A stretch of 64,000 nucleotides of DNA from Saprospiraceae bacterium (GCA_016714445.1 JADJNF010000008.1:1229963-1293962), one strand, 5' to 3'; shown: positions 36,754-47,393, numbered from the stretch's first letter. The notes: a model not told the origin generated them from the letters alone. A program made the numbers and translations.

Positions 36754-38643
36754 ATGTCAAAATCATCAGGAAAACAAAATTTGTTAGATTCCGATAAGAA
36801 TACCTTGTCGTCAGAACTAAAAAAATATTCTTTCATTTGTGTTTCTTTGTTTGTATTTTCTTTCTTGCTCTATATAAATACACTGGAGCATAATTTTGTA
36901 CTTGATGATCCATTGGCCATTGAGTTAAACAAAAATGTAACATCCGGTCTATCAGGAATTGTCGATATTTTTAAAGGTGGGTACAGAGAAAATGATTTTG
37001 GCGGCCAGTTGTATCGACCGGTTTCCCTCATTCAGTTTGCAGTAGAATGGGAAATATCGCCCAAAAATCCGGCTATTCATCATTTTTTTAATGTACTGTG
37101 GTACGCAGCATGTGTAGTCCTTGTATTTATGGTTTTGAACCAATGGTTTTATAAATATAATGTCTTGCTTCCTGTTGTTATAGCATTATTGTTTGCTGCT
37201 CACCCGATCCATACAGAAGTTGTCGCTAATATAAAATCAAGAGATGAAATCATGTCTTTATTTTTTGTGCTCAGTTCATTTCTAAGTTTTGGAAAATATC
37301 TTCATGCAGGAAAAAGCAGATGGCTGATCGGAGCTTTGCTTCTATATTTTCTGGCCCTGATATCCAAAGAGAGTGCCGTAACGATGTTTCCGGTATTTGC
37401 CATGATTTCGTGGTGGATGTTCAATAATGATGTTAAGAAATCATTATTGGCTGGAATATGGTTTGTTTTACCGGTTTTAGGCATTTTTATTATCAGACAG
37501 GTAATCTTTGGTTCAACTCCGGCTCCTGCGGTAGACATTATGGACAATCCGATAGTAGGCGCAGCCGGTTTTACCGAAAGGATAGCTACATCAATGGTGG
37601 TTTTATGGAAATATTTTACATTATTAATTTTACCACATCCTTTATCCAGTGATTACAGTTATTCAGTGATTCCGGTAGTTGGCTTTGATAATATTGTAGC
37701 ATTATTAAGTGTATTACTGCATGCCGGAATATTTATTCTGGTAGTAAAAGGCATAAAATCAAAAAGCATATTGTCGTTTTTTATTTTTACCTATCTGATG
37801 GCTGTTTCGCTTTTTAGTCAGATTCCCATGGTTATCGGAACCATGTTTGGCGAACGGCTTGCTTTCCTTCCATCCTTTTGGTTTATTAGTGGTTCAGTAT
37901 TTGTTGTTGCGATATTTTCAAAAGAAATCTTTACCCGTGGTATAAAAGAGTGGGGTGACATTTTCAAACCATTTTCAGACATTCTTTCAGCAGTTTTGGT
38001 AGTTGTCATTGCCTACAGTGCTATGACGATCAACAGAAATACTGATTGGAAGAATAACTCGACCCTATTTATAAAAGATGCAGCAACATACCCTGGAAGC
38101 GTAAGGCTAAATAGCGGAGCAGCAGAGCAAATGTTGAGGGAAGCAAATACTGAAGGTTTATCAGAAGATGAAGTCAACCGGTTGCTTTCGGAAGCGGAAG
38201 GGTATTGTCAGAAAATTATGGCAATTAAACCAGTTGCAACTGCTTATCTTACCTTAGGTAATATAAGGTTAAAACAAAAGAAGTATGAAGAAGCCAATTC
38301 TTTTTATGATAAAGTGAACGATCTTAAAACCATCGTTGACAAAAACAAAGCGCTGGCATATCGCGAACTCGGTCGTCAAGCTGGCGAAAAGGAACAAAAT
38401 CTACAGAAGTCGCAGGAAATGTTAAACAGGTCCTTAACATTAAATGATCAGGATGCTGAAACCTGGTTTTTGATTGGTGTTTCCTTTGGCGTATCCGGAA
38501 ATCATCAAAAAGCAGCAGAAAATTTTGAGAAAGCATATACTTTAAGACCCAGCCCTGAATATGCCAAAAACGTTATAACTGCATATCAATATTTAGGTAA
38601 TTCGGAGAAGGTAGCTCAATATCAAAAAATTTTGACACAATAG
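36754..38643 (+). CDS. TMTC-like GT-C glycosyltransferase with TPR tail
   Basis: From ATG 36754 the protein is 629 residues. The N-terminal 430 form a multi-pass membrane domain; the first loop holds the acidic pair of GT-C enzymes (NFVLDDPLAI), followed by YRPVSLIQFAVEW and HPIHTEVVANIKSRDEIM, both typical of the bacterial TMTC/O-mannosyltransferase-like family. The C-terminal 180 residues are TPR units (YLTLGNIRLKQKKYEEANSF; AETWFLIGVSFGVSGNHQKA). It probably transfers a sugar from a polyprenyl carrier to exported proteins, with the TPR part outside. Donor and acceptor are unknown. It is 51 bases behind truA but has its own promoter. Confidence 0.82.
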   Translation: MSKSSGKQNLLDSDKNTLSSELKKYSFICVSLFVFSFLLYINTLEHNFVLDDPLAIELNKNVTSGLSGIVDIFKGGYRENDFGGQLYRPVSLIQFAVEWEISPKNPAIHHFFNVLWYAACVVLVFMVLNQWFYKYNVLLPVVIALLFAAHPIHTEVVANIKSRDEIMSLFFVLSSFLSFGKYLHAGKSRWLIGALLLYFLALISKESAVTMFPVFAMISWWMFNNDVKKSLLAGIWFVLPVLGIFIIRQVIFGSTPAPAVDIMDNPIVGAAGFTERIATSMVVLWKYFTLLILPHPLSSDYSYSVIPVVGFDNIVALLSVLLHAGIFILVVKGIKSKSILSFFIFTYLMAVSLFSQIPMVIGTMFGERLAFLPSFWFISGSVFVVAIFSKEIFTRGIKEWGDIFKPFSDILSAVLVVVIAYSAMTINRNTDWKNNSTLFIKDAATYPGSVRLNSGAAEQMLREANTEGLSEDEVNRLLSEAEGYCQKIMAIKPVATAYLTLGNIRLKQKKYEEANSFYDKVNDLKTIVDKNKALAYRELGRQAGEKEQNLQKSQEMLNRSLTLNDQDAETWFLIGVSFGVSGNHQKAAENFEKAYTLRPSPEYAKNVITAYQYLGNSEKVAQYQKILTQ

Positions 38644-38730
38644 CATGTTCGACCTAATGAGATGTATTGAGTAGATTTAGATTATGTCAAAAAATAAAGA
38701 TATCGGCATAGTTTAGCTTATGAATTAAAA

Positions 38731-38758
38731 AGGGTGACCTTCCACTAAAAGTCACCCT
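38731..38758 (-). terminator. Intrinsic terminator after basic secreted protein gene
   Basis: AGGGTGAC (38731-38738) pairs with GTCACCCT (38751-38758). On the minus strand it is followed by a T run, so it ends the gene at 38774-39034. Confidence 0.8.
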
Positions 38759-38773
38759 AAACCAATTCCATAT

Positions 38774-39034
38774 TTAATAAACCCTTCTTCTTTCTCTTCT
38801 CATCATTTTTTTCTCTCCCGGTGTTACTCTGCCATCTATAGCAGCCATTTTTCTCATTTTACGCATATGACCTTTCTTCATTTTTTTACAGTCATTTTTG
38901 CCTTTGTTTCTTTTGAACTCATTTCTTTCCGACCTTCTGTTTTCGTTTCCTGCTCTTTGATCATTTCGCTGACCAATACCTGAAGTCAAAAAAGCAAAAA
39001 GGAATAATGTTACAATAATTACTGACTTTCTCAT
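38774..39034 (-). CDS. Small, highly basic secreted protein
   Basis: The 86-residue product has a signal peptide (MRKSVIIVTLFLFAFLTSGIG, cleavage near residue 21). The mature part is almost all Arg, Lys, Asn, Glu and Met (RRSERNEFKRNKGKNDCKKM) and ends RVTPGEKKMMRRERRRVY. The last part (DGRVTPGEKKMMRRE) resembles segments in small basic envelope proteins of Bacteroidota. It is expressed alone and ends in its own terminator. Possible roles include binding anionic polymers, but none is shown. Confidence 0.65.
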   Translation of the reverse strand: MRKSVIIVTLFLFAFLTSGIGQRNDQRAGNENRRSERNEFKRNKGKNDCKKMKKGHMRKMRKMAAIDGRVTPGEKKMMRRERRRVY

Positions 39035-39309
39035 CTTAATAGGATTTTAGTGTGATAAAATAATTGACCATAAGACCGGTCGTTATCCTTTGGGTTTAAT
39101 GTCATCACATTCATTTAACTGAATATTAACGTAACCACCATAAATAATCAAAATTAGTATAGGAAGATTGGTATAATATCGGGTCGATGATCCGCTTTTT
39201 AAAGGATCAATTTTTCTTTTCCAAAAACAAATTTTCATTTTTATCTGCTTTTTCGAAATCTATTTATAATTTAGACCCTATTTTATAAAAATCAAAACAG
39301 AGCCATACT

Positions 39310-42300
39310 ATGCGTTTACATAATCTGCTTATTATCACATTATTACTCATATTTGTATCAAGCTGCAATAAAAAAGATGATGCTGGTAAAAGTGATCGAC
39401 CTTTGGATCATTGGGTATTCAGATCAGTACTGGATTGGAACCCCAGGATGATTACAATGGCACTATCTGACGACCTTTGGGCTTCTTATCATGCTGAAAC
39501 GGGAGCCCTCTACAAAGCATGGAAGGGTACTGTTTATTTTGATGGGGCTGTTTATACTACAGCTCATGGTCCTCAACCTATCAGTATTGGCAATAGTTAT
39601 GTCGAAAATAAATTTAATTCACCATGGGTTGTCATGTCGGGCAAAGACACCTTACCTACAAAATTTGAATACAAAGGACACCGTTTTGTCAATGGGAAAG
39701 CAGAGTTGATGTATAATCTGAAAAGTGATAATTGGACCAAACCTATCTCCGTGTATGAAGAAGTGGAAGCTTCAAAATCAACATCAGGCTCACCGATTCT
39801 TCAGAGAAATTTTACAACTTCTGATATACCTGAGGGCATTTCTGTACTTTTTAAATTCAACATGAGTTCTATTGTAGTAGAATCCAATATCGAAACCGAT
39901 GGCAAATTAATCATTTCCAATAAAGAAGAAATCAAATATGATAATATCTCAACATTAAATTTTGATGGTATCCTTACTTTAAACAATAATGCTAAAACGA
40001 AATTTAATACCACATTCATAGCAACACCAACCATCGAAAATAAAAATATCGCCGGAGGAGTATCTGAAGAAGAAAGTGAAACAAAATCAGGGGATTTACC
40101 GGAAGGATTGAAGCTTATAGCCAAAAGCGATTGTAAAACCTGTCATAATAAAAATCTTCAGACGATAGGACCAGCGTACACTGCCATTGCCAAAAAATAT
40201 AAAAATACATCTGAAAATATCGCAATGCTGGCGAAAAAAGTGAAGAATGGCGGTTCCGGAATCTGGGGAGAACAGGCAATGACCCCACATCCCGATCTGG
40301 CTGATGAAGTCATTAATGAAATGGTAAGCTATATCATGTCATTGGATAATGATGATGAAGAAGTCAAAGCCGAAACATCAGAAACGAATACCTTGACTTT
40401 GGTTGCCGCAACAGATGTAAAAGAGGAAGAAATGTTACCGGGAAGTTTGGTTAGAATATATGATATTGTTGCAAATGCTAAAAATTTACCAGCAATAAAA
40501 TCTTCTCAGAAGATAAAGTTTGCGGGAGTATTACAGAATTTTGATAATCTTTCAGGCGGTGACTTCAAAGAACTGAGAGAAAATTTTGCATTACTTGGCA
40601 CAGGATTTATTAAAATTGATACTGCCGGCACGTATACATTCCAGATATGGAGTGACGATGGTTCTGCAGTATATCTTGGAGACAAAAAAGTGATGGACAA
40701 TGATGGTGCCCACGGAGTAGAATACAAAGAAGTAAGTATACAGATGACCAAAGGGTACTATCCGTTCAGAATTGAATATTTTCAGGGCGCTGGTGGTTCA
40801 TTTCTTTCATTCAACTGGAAAAAACCAGGTGATAAAGAATTTGAAGTTATCCCGCCTTTCAACCTTTTCCACTCTACTGCGGACCAGGATATCCTGCGAA
40901 ATTATAAATTGCCTATGGCAAATGTGTCAAAAGTTCCCGGTGATCAGTATCCTTTGGTGGAAGTACACCCTTCATTTGATCTTTTTCAGGCCAGACCTGA
41001 TGGATTTAAACCCAAGGTAGGTGGGATGGACTTCAAATCAGATGGACGACTTATCGTAAGTACCTGGGATGCTGCAGGATCTGTGTATATTTTGGATAAT
41101 GTACAGTCAGGAGATACTACCAAAATAAAAGCAAAGCGAATTGCTTTTGGTCTAGCCGAACCATTGGGAGTAAAAGTGGTCAACGATACCATATATGTAA
41201 TGCAAAAACATGAAATGACCAGATTGGTGGATACCAATGGGGATGATATTATAGACGAATATCAGACACTATGTGATGACTGGAAAGTATCTTCCAATTT
41301 TCATGAATTCGGCTTTGGGCTTGCTTATAAAGATGGATATTTTTATGCAACACTGGCAACTGCTATTAATCCGGGAGGAGCCAGTACACAACCACAGATA
41401 CCTGATCGTGGCAAGGTGATCAAAGTCAATAAAAATACAGGGGATATGACTTTTGTAGCATCAGGCTTACGTACACCCAATGGGATTGGAATCGGGTACA
41501 AAGGAGATCTTTTTGTGGCAGACAATCAGGGCGACTGGTTGCCTTCTTCCAAAATAGTGCATGTGAGAGATGGCGCATGGTTTGGGTCGAGATCGGTAGA
41601 TCCTGAAGGTACCAAAGATAAAAAGGAAGATTTACCTGTAGTTTGGTTGCCACAGGATGAAATAGGCAACTCACCAAGTACACCATTAGCAATAGATTTA
41701 GGACCTTACAAAGGCCAGATGATACATGGTGAAGTAACTCACGGGGGCATAAAAAGAGTATTTGTAGAAGAAGTGAACGGACAATTGCAGGGTTGTGTAT
41801 TCAGATTTATTCAGGGTTTGGAAGCTGGTGTAAATAGAATAGCATGGGGCCCTGGCGGAGATTTGTACGTTGGCGGAATAGGTAATCCCGGCAACTGGGG
41901 GCAAACAGGTAAATTAAAATACGGGTTACAAAGACTTGCTTTTAATAATAAGTCCACCTTTGAAATGCTTGCAGTACGGGCTAAGTCCAACGGTATGGAA
42001 ATAGAGTTTACTGAGCCGGTTATGGAAACGGATGCATGGAATATCAATAATTATGAAGTAAAACAGTGGTACTACAAACCTACCATCGAGTACGGAGGGC
42101 CAAAACTGGATGAAAGAAAAATGGCAATAAAATCTGTGTCCGTTTCTGATGACAGAAAAAAAGTATTTTTGGAAATGGATGGCATAAAGGACAATCATAT
42201 GATTTACATTCACCTCAAAAAACACTTTATAAGTGATGAAGGTAGCACCATTTGGTCCACAGAAGCTTGGTATACCATGAATCAGGTACCAAAAGGCCAG

Positions 42301-43002
42301 AGTGGTACTATTAAAAAAGCACCATTTGTTTATGCTGACAATACCATTACTGAAGCTGAAAAAAAGGCCGGTTGGTCGTTGCTTTTTGATGGTAAGTCTA
42401 TGGGAAGCTGGAGAAATTTCAAAAAGAAAACATTAGGTAAAGGTTGGGTTATCAATGAAAACGCTATTCATCTGGATGCAAAACCAAATAAAGACGGACA
42501 TTGGCAAGCCGTTGATGGCGGCGACATCATCACTGATAAATCTTATGAGAATTATGAGTTTACTGTGAGCTGGAAAATCAATAACTGCGGAAATAGTGGC
42601 ATCATATTTAATGTAGTAGAAAGTGATAAATATGACTATGTATGGCAGACAGGCCCCGAGATGCAGGTACTTGACAATACGTGTCACCCGGATTCCAAAT
42701 TTGTAACACACAGAGCAGGAGATCTGTATGATATGATAGAATGTAAATACTCAACAGTAAAACCGGCTGGAGAGTGGAATGAAGCGCGTATAAAAAGTCT
42801 GGATGGTAAAGTTGATTTCTGGCTGAATGGTTATAAGGTGGTTTCCTTCACCATGCATGATGATCAGTGGAAAAAAATGGTTGCAGGCAGTAAATTTAAA
42901 GATATGCCTGACTTTGGACTGGCAAAAGGAGGTCACATATCTCTTCAGGACCACGGGGACAAAGTGTGGTTTAAAAATATAAAAATCAGAGCTTTGAAAT
43001 AG
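39310..43002 (+). CDS. Lipoprotein fusing cytochrome c, PA14, beta-propeller and DUF1080
   Basis: The 1230-residue protein has a lipoprotein signal with Cys19 (LLLIFVSSCNKK). A single c-type haem site CKTCH is at 275-279, with a Met ligand probably in WGEQAMTPHPD. A PA14 domain follows at about 375-515 (GTYTFQIWSDDGSAVYLGD), then a six-bladed propeller like glucose/sorbosone or PVC-type membrane dehydrogenases (about 525-860, GLRTPNGIGIGYKGDLFVAD). A C-terminal DUF1080 jelly roll (about 1035-1230, GWSLLFDGKSMGSWRNF) ends it. Such fusions are thought to bind and oxidise or cleave sugars at the cell surface. The MFS transporter downstream fits sugar uptake. Confidence 0.9.
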   Translation: MRLHNLLIITLLLIFVSSCNKKDDAGKSDRPLDHWVFRSVLDWNPRMITMALSDDLWASYHAETGALYKAWKGTVYFDGAVYTTAHGPQPISIGNSYVENKFNSPWVVMSGKDTLPTKFEYKGHRFVNGKAELMYNLKSDNWTKPISVYEEVEASKSTSGSPILQRNFTTSDIPEGISVLFKFNMSSIVVESNIETDGKLIISNKEEIKYDNISTLNFDGILTLNNNAKTKFNTTFIATPTIENKNIAGGVSEEESETKSGDLPEGLKLIAKSDCKTCHNKNLQTIGPAYTAIAKKYKNTSENIAMLAKKVKNGGSGIWGEQAMTPHPDLADEVINEMVSYIMSLDNDDEEVKAETSETNTLTLVAATDVKEEEMLPGSLVRIYDIVANAKNLPAIKSSQKIKFAGVLQNFDNLSGGDFKELRENFALLGTGFIKIDTAGTYTFQIWSDDGSAVYLGDKKVMDNDGAHGVEYKEVSIQMTKGYYPFRIEYFQGAGGSFLSFNWKKPGDKEFEVIPPFNLFHSTADQDILRNYKLPMANVSKVPGDQYPLVEVHPSFDLFQARPDGFKPKVGGMDFKSDGRLIVSTWDAAGSVYILDNVQSGDTTKIKAKRIAFGLAEPLGVKVVNDTIYVMQKHEMTRLVDTNGDDIIDEYQTLCDDWKVSSNFHEFGFGLAYKDGYFYATLATAINPGGASTQPQIPDRGKVIKVNKNTGDMTFVASGLRTPNGIGIGYKGDLFVADNQGDWLPSSKIVHVRDGAWFGSRSVDPEGTKDKKEDLPVVWLPQDEIGNSPSTPLAIDLGPYKGQMIHGEVTHGGIKRVFVEEVNGQLQGCVFRFIQGLEAGVNRIAWGPGGDLYVGGIGNPGNWGQTGKLKYGLQRLAFNNKSTFEMLAVRAKSNGMEIEFTEPVMETDAWNINNYEVKQWYYKPTIEYGGPKLDERKMAIKSVSVSDDRKKVFLEMDGIKDNHMIYIHLKKHFISDEGSTIWSTEAWYTMNQVPKGQSGTIKKAPFVYADNTITEAEKKAGWSLLFDGKSMGSWRNFKKKTLGKGWVINENAIHLDAKPNKDGHWQAVDGGDIITDKSYENYEFTVSWKINNCGNSGIIFNVVESDKYDYVWQTGPEMQVLDNTCHPDSKFVTHRAGDLYDMIECKYSTVKPAGEWNEARIKSLDGKVDFWLNGYKVVSFTMHDDQWKKMVAGSKFKDMPDFGLAKGGHISLQDHGDKVWFKNIKIRALK

Positions 43003-43168
43003 TATGTCGTATTATCATTGGATGTAGGTTAGGTATTCATATTGAAAGCAGAAGGAAAAAAGGCGCAATATCATTCCAAAAGTATAATATTATAATAAAA
43101 ATTTAATTATCATTGCTTTAAATTAGGCATTTCAGTTATTAAACAATTAAAACCAACAATTATTTATT

Positions 43169-44407
43169 ATGGAACAGGTAAACAGAAACAGACTTTTTAT
43201 TGCCAGTTGTTTTGCATTAATTACCACGGCTTTTGCTTTTGGTATAAGAGCAGGTATCATGAATGATCTGGTCAAAGATATGCAACTGAATGATACTGAA
43301 CTTGGATGGATCAATTTTATGGGTGCATTTGGATTTCCGATTGCCACTTTATTGGGTGGATCCATTTACAATGCGTTTGGACCCAAAAAGATTGGTTATA
43401 TTGCCTTTTTTTCTCACCTTATCGGAATCACTTTTTCTATCATGTCCGGGAGTTTTCTTCCTTTGTTTATCAGTACCTTTTTTATCAGTTTCGGAAATGG
43501 AATGGTAGAAGCCGCTTATAACCCAATGATAGCTGATATGTATCCTGAAAAAAAGGCTAAAATGTTAAATAAATTTCATGTTTGGTTTCCTGGCGGAATA
43601 GCTATAGGATCTGTTTTGACATTACTCATAGCAAGTATGAACGGTGGTTGGCAAATCAAACTGGCGGTCATGTTTGTCCCTTTGATTATATATGGATATT
43701 TGTTTTTTGGTCAGACTTTCCCTAAAACAGACAATGAACTTGGTAAATCAAGTACTCTGGAAAATCTCAAATCTATATTTACATCTCCGTTGTATTGGCT
43801 TATGCTGGTATGTATGGCACTGACAGCAACAACAGAACTTGGTACTACCAGTTGGGTAGAAAGGATATTGGGCAATAGTGGTGCTCAGCCTCTAGTTATT
43901 TTGTTTCTGGTGACCGGCTTGATGGCTGTTGGAAGGTATTATGCAGGCCCTATCATTCACAAGCTAAATATTACAGGGGTGTTATTGATTTCCGCTATAA
44001 TTTCAGCAGTATCTATTGTTTTGCTTAGTACCGGTACAGGAAGTATTGTGTATTTATATGCGATATTATTTGCCATTGGCGTATGTTATTTTTGGCCTAC
44101 GATGATTTCATTTATTGCTGAATATCTCCCAAAAACAGGGGCATTTGGCATGTCGCTGATTGGAGGAGTAGGAATGGTTGGCTTGGCGATTTTTCAGCCT
44201 GTCATTGGCGGTTGGCTTGATACAGAACGAAGTGCGGCACTTGCATCAGGGCTTTCTGCTGAAGCGGCAGAATTGGCAGCAGGTCAGGCCACTTTGGACA
44301 ATATTGCCATATTTCCGGCTATACTTGTTGTGATATTCGGAGCACTATTTGTTTTTCGGAAGAAACTCCGTCAGGATGTACATCCTGAAACTGTAGTAGG
44401 GCATTAA
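43169..44407 (+). CDS. MFS transporter, sugar-type
   Basis: The 412-residue protein has about 12 hydrophobic helices. The loop between helices 2 and 3 (GGSIYNAFGPKKIG) matches the MFS GxxxDRxGRR pattern loosely, and an MFS-like proline/glycine-rich helix 5 (FHVWFPGGIAIGSVL) is present. It is similar in style to the fucose/glucose-type MFS group in this phylum. Position 166 bases after the PA14/DUF1080 lipoprotein suggests import of its product. The substrate is inferred only. The C-terminus is short and cytoplasmic (RKKLRQDVHPETVVGH). Confidence 0.85.
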   Translation: MEQVNRNRLFIASCFALITTAFAFGIRAGIMNDLVKDMQLNDTELGWINFMGAFGFPIATLLGGSIYNAFGPKKIGYIAFFSHLIGITFSIMSGSFLPLFISTFFISFGNGMVEAAYNPMIADMYPEKKAKMLNKFHVWFPGGIAIGSVLTLLIASMNGGWQIKLAVMFVPLIIYGYLFFGQTFPKTDNELGKSSTLENLKSIFTSPLYWLMLVCMALTATTELGTTSWVERILGNSGAQPLVILFLVTGLMAVGRYYAGPIIHKLNITGVLLISAIISAVSIVLLSTGTGSIVYLYAILFAIGVCYFWPTMISFIAEYLPKTGAFGMSLIGGVGMVGLAIFQPVIGGWLDTERSAALASGLSAEAAELAAGQATLDNIAIFPAILVVIFGALFVFRKKLRQDVHPETVVGH

Positions 44408-44442
44408 AATTCTTGTAGAAATATTATCATTATTTAAATAGT

Positions 44443-45618
44443 ATGGTCACTGAAAAAAAAATTTTATCAGTGCAGGTGATCCTCGTATCAGCATATGTTT
44501 CATGCTGGTTCAGTAGTATTCTGTTTTATTTCACGAACATAGAAGTAATCAATTATATTGAGATAAGTATTTTAGGTGCTACAGTATCAATGATGGCAGC
44601 TGTTGCTATTTTTGCTGCGCTATATTTATATAAGTGGTTTGGAAGTATCATGATGTTGCTTAATTTTTTACTTTTGGTATTGATTTCTTTATCAATTATA
44701 CCCAATCCACTTATTTTTTGGTTACTCCTGATATTTGCAGGGGCTCAGGGACTGTTACTGGGAACTATTCTGCAACGCAACTTGTCAGGTCCTTATTTAA
44801 ACCAAAACCTTTCTCTTTTACCATTGGGATGTCTGGCTTGTGCATTATTTCTATATTTTTCCGGAAGGATTATAGGCAACAATATTAGTGGTCAAACAGC
44901 AGATAATACTTTATGGAACATTACATATTTATCGGGAATAATTATTTTAATCCTGACGATGACGGAATTTTTAGGATTTAAATTTATAATAGAAATCAAA
45001 TCAGAACAAAAAGAAATAAATGAAAACTCCGGTCTTTCCAAACATATTAAGTGTATAGCTATAATATTGGCTGCAATATTGTTACTTATTGAAATTGCTT
45101 TTTATTTTTGGTGTGTGGTTTTAATAGATGATAATCAAGGACTTAATAGTAGTCTGATATTTCCGTTGAGCATTATTGCCATTTTCATTTTCAGACTGTT
45201 GGCAAAAAAAGTTCTGAATAAAATTTCAAACATAGGTTGGCTATTTGCACTTTCGATCATCCTTACTGTTAGTTTGGGCATGTTTTATACTTTTAATTTT
45301 ATATCTGTTTTTATTTTTGGCTTTAGTTTCAGTATCGCGTATCTTATATCTATCCATAACAGGTTGTTTCAAGTCAGCATTAATTATAAAACTATGGCAT
45401 ATCTTCTTCTTTTAGGATCAGTGAGTATAATTATTGCAGGATTATTTATCCAGAATCATATAGAATTTATCAGGGTTATCAACATACCCGAAGCTGTGGT
45501 CACACTGTCAGCCCGACAAGCTTTAGTCAAAGAACTGGCTTCTTTAGCGGGAGTTGCGGTGATACTTTCAGGCTATTTATTTTTGAAAAGAAGATCATTA
45601 TTAAGCCTTTCAAATTAA
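44443..45618 (+). CDS. Multi-pass membrane protein, possibly MFS-related
   Basis: This 391-residue protein has 11 to 12 hydrophobic helices and a charged loop at about residues 185-200 (IEIKSEQKEINENSGLSKH). That six-plus-six layout matches a degenerate MFS protein, but I see no conserved MFS loop motif. It lies 35 bases after the MFS gene and 6 bases before the DUF885 peptidase gene, so the three are probably co-transcribed. Function unknown. Confidence 0.6.
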   Translation: MVTEKKILSVQVILVSAYVSCWFSSILFYFTNIEVINYIEISILGATVSMMAAVAIFAALYLYKWFGSIMMLLNFLLLVLISLSIIPNPLIFWLLLIFAGAQGLLLGTILQRNLSGPYLNQNLSLLPLGCLACALFLYFSGRIIGNNISGQTADNTLWNITYLSGIIILILTMTEFLGFKFIIEIKSEQKEINENSGLSKHIKCIAIILAAILLLIEIAFYFWCVVLIDDNQGLNSSLIFPLSIIAIFIFRLLAKKVLNKISNIGWLFALSIILTVSLGMFYTFNFISVFIFGFSFSIAYLISIHNRLFQVSINYKTMAYLLLLGSVSIIIAGLFIQNHIEFIRVINIPEAVVTLSARQALVKELASLAGVAVILSGYLFLKRRSLLSLSN

Positions 45619-45624
45619 AATGAA

Positions 45625-47337
45625 ATGACAATAAACAACTATTTATTATTGGGAATATTTTCAATTTGTATTTTAGCTTCATGCCAAAGAAAGAAAAGTG
45701 TTGATTCTTATATTGATGAATATCAGATATTTCAGGATACACTTTCCAATTTGCAGAAGGAAGTTTGGGCCCTTGAAAATGATAGTATCAGGTACTTAAA
45801 GAAGGAAAAATATACTGAATTAATACATGCTCTCAGTACACTTGACTCATTATCTTTGACCGTTGACGATCTGATCAATAAGGAATTGCTCATGCTGGAG
45901 ATGGAAAATGAATTGAATGACATTGAATTTGGGACGCATCTTTTGCCCCTCAATTCCGAAGGTGGTTTTCTCACAGGGATTATTTATAATCTTCAATATG
46001 CTCAAACTCAATCAGCAAAAGATAAAGAAAATTATATTAAAAAACTTAATGCACTTCCCGATTATCTTCTAAAACATAAAAATATCCTTAAGGAAGGTAT
46101 AAGGCAAGGTAAAACATCTCCTGGTATTATCACACAGAGGTGTATTGATCTGGTCTTGCCATACAATAGTATAGATCCGGATCAAAATATTTTTATTCAT
46201 CCTTGCGGTGAAAATGATAGTTTAAAAAATGTAGTAAAGTCAATAGTAAAGGAAAAAATCATACCTGCTTATCAGGACTTTACAGAATTTTTACAATCTG
46301 AATATCTTCCAGCATCAAAAGCAGAGCCGGGCATAAGTCAGCTGAAAGGTGGTGCGGATTTTTATGAAAAGAAGACAAAGTACTTCACTACACTTCCGAT
46401 GACTCCGGATGAAGTATTTGCCAAAGGAGAATCTGAGGTTGCCAGAATAAAATCTGAAATGCTCAATGTGATTGCTGCATCCGGCTTTAAAGGAAACTTT
46501 GCAGACTTTATTGCTTTTCTTAGAAAGGATCCGCAATTTTATGCGAAGACTCCAAGAGAACTATTGTATCGGGCTACCTGGCTGGCCAAAAAAATGGAAG
46601 GAAAACTACCACAATATTTTAATACTTTACCAAGAATGCCATTTACGGTAGAAGAAGTACCTGCTGCTATTGCACCCAACTATACTGGCGGCAGATATTC
46701 AGAAGGATCTTATGAAACAGGTAAAGCAGGAGCCTACTGGGTCAATACCTACAAACTTGAGAGTCGTCCACTCTATGTTCTTCCTTCTCTGACCTTACAT
46801 GAAGCTGTGCCGGGACACCATCTGCAGATTATGCTTTCCAGAGAACTAAAAAATGTACCCAAATTCAGAGAAAATCTTTATATTAGTGCTTTTGGAGAAG
46901 GTTGGGGATTGTATTCAGAATATCTTGGTATCGAATCAGGGATGTATGAAACCACTTACGAAAATTTTGGAAGACTCACCTATGAAATGTGGCGCGCTTG
47001 CAGATTGGTGGTGGATGTGGGTTTACATTACAAAGGTTGGACAAGAGAACGGGCTGTTGATTTTATGGCATCTAATACAGCACTGTCAATGCACGAAGTC
47101 AATACGGAAATCGACAGATATATTGGCTGGCCGGCTCAGGCAGTTTCTTACAAGATTGGCGAATTGAAAATCAGGGAGCTCAGGAAGGAAGCAGAAAAAG
47201 AATTGGGTGATACATTCGAAATTAAGGAATTTCATGACCTTATATTGAGTTATGGTTCCATTAAACTCAGTACTTTGGAGAGGATAGTAAAAGTCTGGAT
47301 AATGGAAAAATCCCAAGCGAAAAATAAAAATCAATAA
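45625..47337 (+). CDS. DUF885 zinc metallopeptidase lipoprotein
   Basis: The 570-residue protein begins with a lipoprotein signal (MTINNYLLLGIFSICILASC, Cys20). HEAVPGHH at residues 392-399 is the HExxxGH-type zinc site that defines DUF885, followed by AFGEGWGLYSEYLG with a further acidic ligand. DUF885 members are mostly uncharacterised secreted peptidases or carboxypeptidase-like enzymes. It starts 6 bases after the preceding membrane protein gene. Confidence 0.88.
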   Translation: MTINNYLLLGIFSICILASCQRKKSVDSYIDEYQIFQDTLSNLQKEVWALENDSIRYLKKEKYTELIHALSTLDSLSLTVDDLINKELLMLEMENELNDIEFGTHLLPLNSEGGFLTGIIYNLQYAQTQSAKDKENYIKKLNALPDYLLKHKNILKEGIRQGKTSPGIITQRCIDLVLPYNSIDPDQNIFIHPCGENDSLKNVVKSIVKEKIIPAYQDFTEFLQSEYLPASKAEPGISQLKGGADFYEKKTKYFTTLPMTPDEVFAKGESEVARIKSEMLNVIAASGFKGNFADFIAFLRKDPQFYAKTPRELLYRATWLAKKMEGKLPQYFNTLPRMPFTVEEVPAAIAPNYTGGRYSEGSYETGKAGAYWVNTYKLESRPLYVLPSLTLHEAVPGHHLQIMLSRELKNVPKFRENLYISAFGEGWGLYSEYLGIESGMYETTYENFGRLTYEMWRACRLVVDVGLHYKGWTRERAVDFMASNTALSMHEVNTEIDRYIGWPAQAVSYKIGELKIRELRKEAEKELGDTFEIKEFHDLILSYGSIKLSTLERIVKVWIMEKSQAKNKNQ

Positions 47338-47385
47338 ATTTTAAAAAAAGTTAAGTATATCATGCTTACAATTATAAAAATGTCA

Positions 47386-47393
47386 TACTTTTG
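47386..47393 (+). promoter_or_regulatory. rpsU promoter element
   Basis: TACTTTTG matches TAnnTTTG 38 bases before the rpsU ATG. Confidence 0.65.
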
